DNA from: Alistipes sp.
GTDB lineage: Bacteria > Bacteroidota > Bacteroidia > Bacteroidales > Rikenellaceae
Direction of reading: 5' to 3'
NCBI GenBank assembly: GCA_017437045.1
Contig: JAFSBY010000002.1
Location: 62,001-126,000 of the forward strand
DNA: 64,000 bases
Of the stretch, positions 6,912-15,055 are shown piece by piece. Position numbers and translations under genes: made by a program. The stretch's first letter is position 1. Every line of letters starts with the position of its first letter. The notes beneath the pieces are model-generated. The model was not told the DNA's origin and ran no database searches. It worked only from the letters and a program-made list of their open reading frames with translations.

Positions 6912-9587
6912 ATGAGGATTCCCAATAACGAAATATGGTATACAACAACCAATAGTAAGGTCGTTGCAAACTTTGATAAGTATGCTTTTGATTCTAATTT
7001 AATTTCAAACGCATATGCTAACAATAGAGGTGTATTAACATTTGATGATGACATAACAATCATAGGTGAGTCTGCATTTGCTCTTTGTGAAGAGCTTGAA
7101 AGTATAACATTGCCCGACACTATTGTAAAAATAGATATTGGTGCATTTTCTGCATGTCAAGGATTAGAAGAAATTTATATTCCAGATAGTGTTATTGAAA
7201 TAGGTGAATGTGCATTTGGACTATGCGTTAATCTAATAAAGTTTAGTGGGAAATTTGCCACTAAAGATGGTTTGAGTCTTGTTGTGAACGGTGTCTTAAA
7301 TCAATTTGCACTTGGACAAGAATTACAAGAATACTCCATACCGTCAGAAGTAACGGAAATTGGATGGAGTTCATTTTCTGATTGTCAATTAGCAAAAGTT
7401 ACACTTCATAATGGTATAAAAAAGATTGGACATAGTGCATTTTGTGGATGCGAGAATCTTGAAGAAATAAACATACCTAATAGCGTAACTACCATTGACG
7501 ATGCTGCTTTTCAAGATTGCCCTGCTCTAAATAAAGTCTTTATTCCAAACTCAGTTGCCAATTTGGGAAAGAACTTATTTGATGGGTGTGATAATATATC
7601 GGTAACATATGAGGATGGAAGCATAAACCCTTCAAAAGAAAAAGATTTGAAGCAATTATTAGTCGAGTATGTAAACCTGCAAAATAAGTCTCCTGAAGGT
7701 TATGTATATTCAGGAGATACAAATGCTAAAATAATACATATTCCAGATGGCGTATCCCTTGTAACGTCAGACGCATTCAAAGACTGCGATGATGTTGAGG
7801 TTATTTATATTCCAAACAGTGTCAAGGAGGTAGAAAATGGAGCTTTTGAAGGACTGGGTAATTTATGCCGTTTTGAAGGTGAATATGCTTCAGACGATGG
7901 AAGATGTTTGATTATTAAAAATACACTCATTGGTTTCGCAGGAAAAGATATATATGAATATACATTACCAAGTGGCATAACCAATATCGCACCAATGGTT
8001 TTTAGTCTTAATAAACATTTATGTACTATTGATATTCCATTTGGCGTTCGTACAATTGGTTATCAAGCATTTTGGGGATGTGAAAAGTTAATAAAAATAG
8101 AGTTGCCAGATAGCATTAATGTCATAGGCGATTCTGCTTTTGGAGGCTGCGAATCGTTAGTAAAGATTATTATCCCAAATAGTGTCAAAGTAATTGGTGA
8201 TTCCGCTTTCCAATATTGCACACAATTAGAGGAAGTAACTTTGCCTGATAACTTGTTTGCTACCAACAGTAGCATATTTTCGGATTGCAATAATCTTAAA
8301 ACTATTAATAGTCCATTGATGTCTAAAGATGGGAACTATCTTATTATAGATGGAGTATTAGTTGATTATATAGAGCAGGAGAAGAATAGTACATGTGTAA
8401 TTCCCAACGGAGTTACAGCAATAGCAAGAAGCGCATTTTACGGAAATAAAAACATAACAAGTGTTGTAATACCTAAATCCGTGACAGATATTGGTGGCGG
8501 AGCATTTCATAGTTGTAGTAATCTCGTTTCGGCAGAATTTGAATCTACCACTCCTCCCAAGTTTGGATATGCAGCATTCTATGCAAATGCACGCAGATTT
8601 ATCATATATGTTCCAACCGGAACAAAAACAAAATATAAAAAGGCATTAAAAGAAGCTGGTAATGATGCATTAATTTTAGATAGGACAACTGATAATATTG
8701 ATGATGTTTATCATGAGATTATATATGGCAATTCATACGACAAGCAAATATCAACCGAACAATTGGTAAGCATAGGTGTTGGATGCCATCATGACAAAGA
8801 TTACAACGGAGCTATTGCTATTTTTGAAAAAATTATAGCAAAAGGATATAAAGATGATTACCCATACGATGCGCTAATTGAGATATACAAAAAACGCAAT
8901 GATGTGGAAAATGAACTTAGGATACTTACAAAAGCTATTGAGAATCTCCCAATAAGAGGCAATAAGCATTATGAGTACCAAAAACGACATGAAAGATTAA
9001 CCTCAACATCTAAAAAAGCTATATATCCAACAAAAGCTCCGATAGTAAATGTTGGCAAAAAACACGGCGACATATTCGAGGATTTAATCTTGAAAGTTCC
9101 GGAGTTTAATTTCTATTGTAATGGCTATGATGGTGGGTATGATGTAATACATGCGCCAAGCAAAGCCAAAATTGAAGATGTATGGAAAATTCAAAGATAT
9201 TTTAAAAAATTAATACAGGATGCGGATTTAGCATCCACTAAAAAAGATTACGAAACAGCTGCCAAGATTTATGAGAATATAGTATTAGAAAACTATTGGA
9301 TGCCAACACCATGCGACAAACTTATAAAACTATATGCAAAATCAGGACTTCATGACGATGAAATTCGTGTTTTGAAATATGGTATTGGGTATTTTAGTCA
9401 ATTACGACAGAAGAGACTTGAGTATGTAAAGATGTTAGCAAAAAAGTATAATGCAGAAAAATTTCTAAATGAGCGATTGGGAGCTGGTGGTAAGATAACA
9501 TATTATGCAGGAGTATTTGAATTGTATAATCCATTTCCAATAATTGAAAAATGGAAAGAGCGTCTTGAAAAGAAATTGAATCAGTAG
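6912..9587 (+). CDS. Cytoplasmic BspA-type leucine-rich-repeat protein with C-terminal TPR-like region
   Basis: 891 residues from ATG 6912 (an upstream TTG would add seven). Residues to about 590 are BspA/LRR_5 repeats of the type I-P-x-S-V-x-x-I-G-x-x-A-F-x-x-C, broken by spacer units such as GLSLVVNGVLNQFA and GRCLIIKNTLIGFA. Two TPR-like helical stretches follow, about 615-690 and 780-850. BspA-type LRR proteins in this phylum are usually exported, but this one has no signal peptide, lipobox or sorting domain, so it should be cytoplasmic. Its gene is AT-rich and 26 bases upstream of the DUF2130 gene. LRR plus TPR suggests a recognition scaffold; the ligand is unknown. Confidence 0.75.
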   Translation: MRIPNNEIWYTTTNSKVVANFDKYAFDSNLISNAYANNRGVLTFDDDITIIGESAFALCEELESITLPDTIVKIDIGAFSACQGLEEIYIPDSVIEIGECAFGLCVNLIKFSGKFATKDGLSLVVNGVLNQFALGQELQEYSIPSEVTEIGWSSFSDCQLAKVTLHNGIKKIGHSAFCGCENLEEINIPNSVTTIDDAAFQDCPALNKVFIPNSVANLGKNLFDGCDNISVTYEDGSINPSKEKDLKQLLVEYVNLQNKSPEGYVYSGDTNAKIIHIPDGVSLVTSDAFKDCDDVEVIYIPNSVKEVENGAFEGLGNLCRFEGEYASDDGRCLIIKNTLIGFAGKDIYEYTLPSGITNIAPMVFSLNKHLCTIDIPFGVRTIGYQAFWGCEKLIKIELPDSINVIGDSAFGGCESLVKIIIPNSVKVIGDSAFQYCTQLEEVTLPDNLFATNSSIFSDCNNLKTINSPLMSKDGNYLIIDGVLVDYIEQEKNSTCVIPNGVTAIARSAFYGNKNITSVVIPKSVTDIGGGAFHSCSNLVSAEFESTTPPKFGYAAFYANARRFIIYVPTGTKTKYKKALKEAGNDALILDRTTDNIDDVYHEIIYGNSYDKQISTEQLVSIGVGCHHDKDYNGAIAIFEKIIAKGYKDDYPYDALIEIYKKRNDVENELRILTKAIENLPIRGNKHYEYQKRHERLTSTSKKAIYPTKAPIVNVGKKHGDIFEDLILKVPEFNFYCNGYDGGYDVIHAPSKAKIEDVWKIQRYFKKLIQDADLASTKKDYETAAKIYENIVLENYWMPTPCDKLIKLYAKSGLHDDEIRVLKYGIGYFSQLRQKRLEYVKMLAKKYNAEKFLNERLGAGGKITYYAGVFELYNPFPIIEKWKERLEKKLNQ

Positions 9588-9613
9588 TATATTTGTCGTT
9601 AAATTAGTTTAAC

Positions 9614-11044
9614 ATGAAAGAACTTAAATGCCCAAAATGCGGAACATCATTCGCAATTGATGAAGCTGATTATGCTTCAATTCTTACACAAGTAAGAAAT
9701 GCCGAGTTTGAAGAAGCATTACAAATTAGGATTGAAGAAACCATTGCTCAGCATAAAGCAGAATTAGTTGTAACAAAAGCTAATAGCGACAAGGAATATG
9801 CGGAAAAACTCGCAGAAAAAGCTATTGAGGCAAGTAAAAAAGATAGCGAGATAGCAAGACTCAATGAGCAACTAAACTCATTAATGCGCTCAAAAGATTT
9901 AGAGATTAAAAGTGAGTTAGCAAAGAAAGATACCGAGATTGCTAAATTACATGAGCAGATTAATAACATTGCCCAAAGCAAGGAGTTGGAGTTCAACGCG
10001 AAATTAACTCAAAAGGAGGAGCAGATTTCAAAACTTCGAATTGAATTATCTGAGGCTGATTCACAGCTTAAGCTTGCTATTTTAGAGGAACAAAATCGTT
10101 CTAAAGAGGCAATGTCCATCAAAGAAACAGAGATTGTCGAGTTGAGAAATCAGGTAAAGACAGCTAAGAATGAGGCTATTATTAACGAAAATAATCTAAG
10201 AGATAAACATAAGGCAGAGCTACGCATTGCTCAAGAGCAGATAGATTTTTATAGAGATTTAAAGAGTCGTATGTCCACTAAGATGGTCGGTGAAACTTTA
10301 GAGGAACATTGTCAGGTAGAATTTGAGCGTATGTTGCGACCTCATTTGCCATTCGCGTATTTTGAGAAAGACAATGATGCGAGAGGAGGTAGTAAGGGGG
10401 ATTTCATTTTTAGGGACTTTGATGATGGTGTGGAGTATGTGTCTATAATGTTTGAAATGAAAAATGAAACTGATACAACTGCTACTAAACATAAAAACGA
10501 GGACTTTTTTAAGAAACTTGATGATGATAGGAAAGCTAAAAATTGCGAATATGCAGTTTTAGTATCGCTATTGGAAGCTAATAGCGAATTGTATAATACA
10601 GGAATTGTTGATGTATCACATCGTTATGATAAGATGTATGTTGTACGTCCGCAATTTTTCATTCCTTTAATAACATTGCTTGTCAAAGCATCAAGAAAGA
10701 GTATTGAATACAAACGAGCGTTAGCAGTAGCCCAGAATCAGTCTGTTGATATAACAAATTTTGAAGAACGTCTGGCAGATTTTAAGGATAAGTTTGGTAG
10801 GAATTATCGTTTAGCAAGTGAGAAATTTCAAGTTGCAATCAAAGAGATTGACAACTCAATTGCTCATTTGCAAAAAATTAAGGATGCATTAATTGGCTCT
10901 GAAAATAACCTTAGATTGGCTAACGATAAAGCCGAGGATTTAACAATACGAAAACTTACACACAAAAACCCTACAATGTCACAAAAGTTTAAGGAGGCAG
11001 CGTTGAAGCGAGAAGGTGGGTTTCCCGTCGTAGAAGATATATAG
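9614..11044 (+). CDS. DUF2130 protein: zinc ribbon, coiled coil, PD-(D/E)XK-like C-terminal domain
   Basis: 476 residues. CPKCG at 6-10 forms a half zinc ribbon. About 30-210 is a charged coiled coil (repeated K/E heptads such as [19 protein letters not shown]). The DUF2130 core follows: [10 protein letters not shown], then KGDFIFRD with D263, and FEMKNE with E281-M-K283, which reads as a PD-(D/E)XK nuclease signature. Family members occur in many bacteria without proven function. It closes the two-gene unit with the LRR/TPR protein; a nuclease effector paired with an LRR sensor is my inference. Confidence 0.8.
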   Translation: MKELKCPKCGTSFAIDEADYASILTQVRNAEFEEALQIRIEETIAQHKAELVVTKANSDKEYAEKLAEKAIEASKKDSEIARLNEQLNSLMRSKDLEIKSELAKKDTEIAKLHEQINNIAQSKELEFNAKLTQKEEQISKLRIELSEADSQLKLAILEEQNRSKEAMSIKETEIVELRNQVKTAKNEAIINENNLRDKHKAELRIAQEQIDFYRDLKSRMSTKMVGETLEEHCQVEFERMLRPHLPFAYFEKDNDARGGSKGDFIFRDFDDGVEYVSIMFEMKNETDTTATKHKNEDFFKKLDDDRKAKNCEYAVLVSLLEANSELYNTGIVDVSHRYDKMYVVRPQFFIPLITLLVKASRKSIEYKRALAVAQNQSVDITNFEERLADFKDKFGRNYRLASEKFQVAIKEIDNSIAHLQKIKDALIGSENNLRLANDKAEDLTIRKLTHKNPTMSQKFKEAALKREGGFPVVEDI

Positions 11045-11046
11045 TT

Positions 11047-11115
11047 ATGCTCGCCTACACCTACATATCCCCCGGCAAGTTCGAGTTAATCGACAAGCCG
11101 AAGATAGAGTGCTAA
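11047..11115 (+). pseudogene. N-terminal fragment of a zinc-dependent alcohol dehydrogenase
   Basis: A 22-residue frame starts MLAYTYISPGKFELIDKP, matching the N-termini of medium-chain Zn-dependent dehydrogenases, then stops at TAA 11113. The remaining 300-plus residues are absent. It begins two bases after the DUF2130 stop and directly precedes the right copy of the 42-bp repeat. Confidence 0.55.
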
Positions 11116-11137
11116 TTGTGTTATGATCTCCCACCTT

Positions 11138-11179
11138 GCCCGCGAGTCGTTCCGCACACGCACGGTCGAGGCGGTGTGA
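11138..11179 (+). repeat. 42-bp direct repeat, right copy (att-like)
   Basis: Identical to 1324-1365, here without the rest of the alkD-like gene. Together the copies enclose 9772 bases. See the left copy. Confidence 0.8.
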
Positions 11180-11220
11180 AACCTCGCCTCACCACGACTA
11201 CCACACAAACCGCCAAAAAA

Positions 11221-11252
11221 GCTGTCCAACAAATGTGTTGAGACAGCCTTTT
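11221..11252. terminator. Terminator, possibly bidirectional
   Basis: GCTGTCCAACA pairs with TGTTG-A-GACAGC around AATG, with A-run before and T-run after. It lies beyond the right repeat copy and may end the LRR/DUF2130 transcript. Confidence 0.65.
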
Positions 11253-11289
11253 GGCAGTTAAAACCTATGTAACAAGCGGAAGTGCACTA

Positions 11290-11481
11290 TTACTCAATCT
11301 CCACCTCGCGGTCGGGGTGGGATGCCGAGAAATGCTCCATGACACTGTTTATGATGTCGTTGGCTGTAGTATCCCAGTCAAGCTCCCATATCTCGCTCAA
11401 TCCTCCCAGCAGGGCTACTTCGCTCTGCTTGATTTTGAAATCCGATGCCGCAACTACAGTCAATACGTATAAAAATAGGAA
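11290..11481 (-). pseudogene. C-terminal remnant of an unknown protein
   Basis: About 60 codons open on the minus strand read protein-like (ASDFKIKQSEVALLGGLSEI, later HPDREVEIE and a stop at 11290) but begin directly after an in-frame stop with only TTG as a possible start. Not recognised; likely the tail of a lost gene. Confidence 0.35.
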
Positions 11482-11493
11482 CTATATCGAAAA

Positions 11494-11532
11494 AATGAAA
11501 GAGGGTGCTACTTGCGGGCACCCTCTTTCATT
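11494..11532 (-). terminator. Terminator of the 623-residue gene
   Basis: Perfect 15-bp stem (AATGAAAGAGGGTGC with its complement at 518-532 of the 11-kb block) and a T-run on the minus strand. It starts four bases after the stop codon at 11536. Confidence 0.8.
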
Positions 11533-11535
11533 AGA

Positions 11536-13407
11536 TTATTGGATCCTTTTCTGTTTTTTACGAGCCATATCAAGTTTACTATTCTTCAACGGAATCGTCA
11601 CTTGATAGGTGGCAACAATTTTCGGCTTCTTTTTAAACATACTCAACAAAGACTCCGATCCTTTTTGAACTTTTATGACCACATTCTTGCCATCGAATTC
11701 CAGCAATTCAATACCGGCTATCGGATATATGTCTCTAAGCTGATCGTATGATGCAAAGTATTTGTTAGAGAGAGCTCTATTCTCCTCATTGCTAAAAAGT
11801 GCATACCAAGAGCTTTGTTGGAGCATATAGTTTAGGGCCTCATTGATACGTTCCGTTTGTTTGGCTTTTCGTAGCGTTTCCCAACGCTGCGGAAGTTCTG
11901 CAAGCATCTGCTGATAGTCCGCGATAGACTCTTTCTTGACAAAGGCCTCTGTAATGAAGATGTTGGAATGGGAGACCTCTCCAAATCGCATAATTGTTGT
12001 ATCTACGTCCCACGGTTGATAGTTCTTGTCGTCATCGTAACGCTCTCCCCATCTATTTTCTTTTAACGGTTCGAGATACGGCTCCAAACCATCATCGCGA
12101 AGCAAGTAGTCGTCAGCAATCGTACCATCTGTCAAAAATTTGACCAGATCTTTATCCTTACTGATATACTCGCATTCGAGCATCGCATACTCCTTCATAG
12201 TCATAGCCGATTCTTTGATCTTGGCATTGACAGCATCGCGAATCTCCTTATCTTGTGCTTCGGTCATATACACCGTCCTGTCACCATACTTATAGCTCGG
12301 ATCCACACCTTTATAGACATTTGTCACTTCGGGTTTTACCTTGATATATGGAGTTCCGTTATCAGATTTCTCTTTCATAAAGGCATTGAGATCGCTGATG
12401 TCTAAAATATTGTACTTATACGAATCGGTGGTACCGGCAAAAAAGGCATCCATATAGCGCAGAACCTCTTGTTTAATCAGCTCGGCACCCTCATCCGACA
12501 ACATAAAGACCTCGACCAGCTGCTCGTAGGTAATTTCTTTCTCGCCGGGGAAATAATATCCACCAAGCATATCAAAATCCACACCACTATCGCGGAAAAT
12601 AGTTGTTTCGGCATATTCTCCCAGCGAGTAATAATCCGTTTTTACAAAGATGTTTTGTTGTGCGAGCTCCTCCTTGGTGATCGTTTTGGCAGCATATTTT
12701 CGAGCCAAAGCGACCAAAGCCGGCTTTGTGGAGGTTACTTCTCTCTTACCTAACATTTGATCACTAATCGTCTCCGTGATCAACACTCCATTCTGAAACT
12801 GAGCTGTTATATTCGTGCCCGATCGTTCGTAAGTCCACATTCCGGTAGGTTTCCCATTTGCTGTCAATGTTGCCTTTACGGTGACGGGCAGATCATTAAA
12901 CAACGTACTACAAGAAAAAGCCCCCACCAAGACACCATTCTTATACGTACAAGTCAAGTTGGTTTTTATTTCCGAATTACGTTTAACAACAAATGTTCCA
13001 TTGGGAATACCTTCCGAGAAATTACCGGAGAATGAGATTGTAGCTCGCTCTGTTTGGGTGCCTTGTGTGCGACTAGTTTGGGTCATCGGCATTGAAAATG
13101 ACGATGTGATCGCACCATTCAGATTACCCTTGGAGAAGAGTGCATTCACAGAATAGGTTGCTGAATACGTTATCGTTGTAAAGTAATCTGTCTGTACTTT
13201 GGTTTGAGGAACAGTTCCTCGGATCGATAACGCTCCATCTTTAAGGCTTTTTCCATCCTCTCCTACGATATAACCATAAGTCCATTTCGTTGCAATGTTT
13301 CCAAATGGATAAGGATGAATATTCGACTCGGTCATTGTTTTTCGTTGTGCAAATCCGGTAACCGCCGAAACAGTACACAACGCTAATAAAAGATGTTTGA
13401 ATTTCAT
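11536..13407 (-). CDS. Secreted protein with MORN-like N-terminal repeats, function unknown
   Basis: 623 residues. MKFKHLLLALCTVSAVTGFAQ is a signal peptide. From about 90 to 230 there are hairpin units of the MORN/toxin-antidote type (GNLNGAITSSF, FSEGIPNGTFVV, NGKPTGMWTYE). The rest, about 240-600, is mixed alpha/beta with no family recognised; a basic tail ends MARKKQKRIQ. It stands alone with its own terminator. Probably periplasmic or surface-exposed. Confidence 0.7.
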   Translation of the reverse strand: MKFKHLLLALCTVSAVTGFAQRKTMTESNIHPYPFGNIATKWTYGYIVGEDGKSLKDGALSIRGTVPQTKVQTDYFTTITYSATYSVNALFSKGNLNGAITSSFSMPMTQTSRTQGTQTERATISFSGNFSEGIPNGTFVVKRNSEIKTNLTCTYKNGVLVGAFSCSTLFNDLPVTVKATLTANGKPTGMWTYERSGTNITAQFQNGVLITETISDQMLGKREVTSTKPALVALARKYAAKTITKEELAQQNIFVKTDYYSLGEYAETTIFRDSGVDFDMLGGYYFPGEKEITYEQLVEVFMLSDEGAELIKQEVLRYMDAFFAGTTDSYKYNILDISDLNAFMKEKSDNGTPYIKVKPEVTNVYKGVDPSYKYGDRTVYMTEAQDKEIRDAVNAKIKESAMTMKEYAMLECEYISKDKDLVKFLTDGTIADDYLLRDDGLEPYLEPLKENRWGERYDDDKNYQPWDVDTTIMRFGEVSHSNIFITEAFVKKESIADYQQMLAELPQRWETLRKAKQTERINEALNYMLQQSSWYALFSNEENRALSNKYFASYDQLRDIYPIAGIELLEFDGKNVVIKVQKGSESLLSMFKKKPKIVATYQVTIPLKNSKLDMARKKQKRIQ

Positions 13408-13619
13408 TGTGTGTTAAATTTAAGGATTAGTGATAAGTTATATTAGTATGTTCTTGTATTGTACGAATACAATCAGGTGACTGATCTGATCAGACATCCA
13501 TCGTATGGATATTGTTAAATTAACACCATAGGCTCCTTTTGTTTTATTCCTACTCTTCTTGGGATTTTCGGTGCTTCCCTTTGTTTAAACATCTCTGAGC
13601 CATCTATATACATATAAAA

Positions 13620-13815
13620 ACAGAAAGCGCAGACTAATTACTTAATCTCCGCTGATAGGCCCTAGGAAAGCCGTGGTAAGAAGAAAAAGCAACAGCCCAC
13701 GCCATACCCGCACATATAATGTATATATATGCAGCATCGCGGCAGGGTTCGTCCTCTCTTACCGTAAATGAATTTCCTAGGTTCATCAGCGAGACGACAA
13801 ACACGCACGTGTTTT
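13620..13815 (-). ncRNA. ssrS: Rod-shaped structured RNA, candidate 6S RNA
   Basis: Three long-range helices stack into one rod with an open middle: CGCTGAT/ATCAGCG (13650-13656 with 13785-13791), CCTAGGAAA/TTTCCTAGG (13661-13669 with 13773-13781) and GGTAAGA/TCTTACC (13675-13681 with 13757-13763). Between them lies a variable, partly single-stranded core. Length (about 190 nt) and shape fit 6S RNA, which mimics an open promoter and binds RNA polymerase; a Bacteroidales form is known. The minus strand is chosen because TACATTTG lies just upstream at 13832-13839, and a small hairpin plus T-run lies near 13605-13645. Strand and identity are inferred. Confidence 0.5.
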
Positions 13816-13831
13816 TAATCGTTTATTTTCA

Positions 13832-13839
13832 CAAATGTA
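13832..13839 (-). promoter_or_regulatory. -7 element upstream of the rod-shaped RNA
   Basis: TACATTTG on the minus strand. A second TACATTTG lies at 13898-13905. No good -33 box for either. Confidence 0.4.
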
Positions 13840-14018
13840 GTAAAAATCTCGATAAAAACACCCGTTCCTGCCATTTTTTTTCGGGCTGTTGCTTGCACAA
13901 ATGTATGAAAAAAGAGGATTCCCTCCGCTTGTCTTTTCTTGTCTTTCAGACAGCGGGAGAATCCGGCTATGCGATGTTCGTTACCGCGGTAGCGCTTTGC
14001 CGACCTTCCTTACCTGTT

Positions 14019-14480
14019 CTATTGTCCTAAAATCAAACACGGAGTTGTGCCCCCGTTGAAGGTGAAATGGAGTGTGGATAATTGGCTATGCTCATCGAAC
14101 GGCGCAAAGACTATTTCGTTTGCAAGGTCGGCCGTGAGCCAATTGCGGAGTTGGGAGTTGGAAAAGGAGTGGCGGGCATAGTTGCGGAACGAGACGAAAA
14201 GGAGTCGATTTTCGTCGTAGGCGGCTTGCAAAGGTGTGGGGATTTTGCAGTAGAGCGAACGCCCCAAGGTCATCACTACCGAGCAGCCCTCGGCAAGCAA
14301 AATCTCCAACACGGCACGTTCGATGGGCGAATGAAATCCGCTGATGACAATCTTGTCGGTCTTGGCGATTTCGTATGCCCATCGGTGGGCGAGGTCAAGG
14401 GCCTCGGGTGGCGAATTACGCGATGCGAAGAATGCCACCAACCCCCTGTCGAGCAGGTCCTTATTTCCGGATAAGTCCAT
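14019..14480 (-). CDS. DprA/LOG-like Rossmann-fold protein (short form)
   Basis: 153 residues. LVAFFASRNSPPEALDLAHRW, then KIVISGFHSPIERAVLEILL and TLGRSLYCKIP follow the nucleotide-binding core of DprA-like proteins, where a strand-loop with ISGF and a conserved E contacts ligand. It is half the size of DprA and lacks the SAM and winged-helix domains. Such stand-alone proteins are common in Bacteroidales; their function is unknown. No operon partner. Confidence 0.6.
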   Translation of the reverse strand: MDLSGNKDLLDRGLVAFFASRNSPPEALDLAHRWAYEIAKTDKIVISGFHSPIERAVLEILLAEGCSVVMTLGRSLYCKIPTPLQAAYDENRLLFVSFRNYARHSFSNSQLRNWLTADLANEIVFAPFDEHSQLSTLHFTFNGGTTPCLILGQ

Positions 14481-14834
14481 AAAAAAAGCGCAGGCGCAGT
14501 ATTAACTTATCCCTCATCAAGGCCTTGGCTACCCACTACAAGAATAAGCAACACAAACGCCCACGCAGGAAATATATCGCACATACCGAGCCAATCGGTA
14601 GTAGAGATATACAACCTAACGGGACATTTTGTTGCCGTTCTCCTTGTAGTTCTAAACCGCCAAGTTTTGATAAGGAAGAATCGTCAAAAAATATCCAATC
14701 AACTATGTGTACGGCTCAACGGCAAAAGCCATAAGCCATTACAAAGATAAGCAAAAATTTACAGAAACTCCGAAATCGGATAAAAAAAGACCACACATGG
14801 GTGGTCAATGGGGGTATTTGTCCATAGATTTTCA
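14481..14834. other. Intergenic region
   Basis: No supported gene. Short open frames at 14525-14734 and 14707-14895 have no good start or protein-like composition. The region leads to the promoter at 14835. Confidence 0.4.
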
Positions 14835-14842
14835 TATCTTTG
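14835..14842 (+). promoter_or_regulatory. -7 element before the SMR fragment
   Basis: TATCTTTG 62 bases before ATG 14905. The leader between them (about 14849-14904) may be structured but I could not match it to a known riboswitch. Confidence 0.5.
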
Positions 14843-14904
14843 TGCGTTCCTCAGCAGGAGACGCCGGAGATTTCTGCAGCCCTCAAGAAGGATAATCGAT
14901 TGTG

Positions 14905-14976
14905 ATGAATTGGATTATTTTAATTATTGCAGGGCTTTGTGAAACGGGCTTTGCATTCTGCCTGGGACAAAGGTAG
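14905..14976 (+). pseudogene. N-terminal fragment of an SMR transporter (SugE/Gdx-like)
   Basis: The 23-codon frame starts MNWIILIIAGLCETGFAFCLG, the first membrane helix of small multidrug resistance proteins including the essential glutamate (E14), then stops. The other three helices are missing. Promoter and start are intact, so the loss of the 3' part looks recent. Confidence 0.65.
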
Positions 14977-14999
14977 TAAAATTCTGATGAATATCAATA

Positions 15000-15033
15000 A
15001 AAAGAGCCAAGCCCTTTTACAAGAGCTTGGCTG
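15000..15033 (-). terminator. Terminator of the 488-residue gene
   Basis: AGCCAAGC (15005-15012) and GCTTGGCT (15025-15032), with a T-run on the minus strand. Confidence 0.7.
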
Positions 15034-15055
15034 CCTATAGATTTATCCAAACCGA

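Noticed and set aside
14845-14904. Guanidine riboswitch before the SMR fragment
   Set aside because: The expected conserved loops (such as ACGR in mini-ykkC) could not be found by eye, so it is not listed as a feature.
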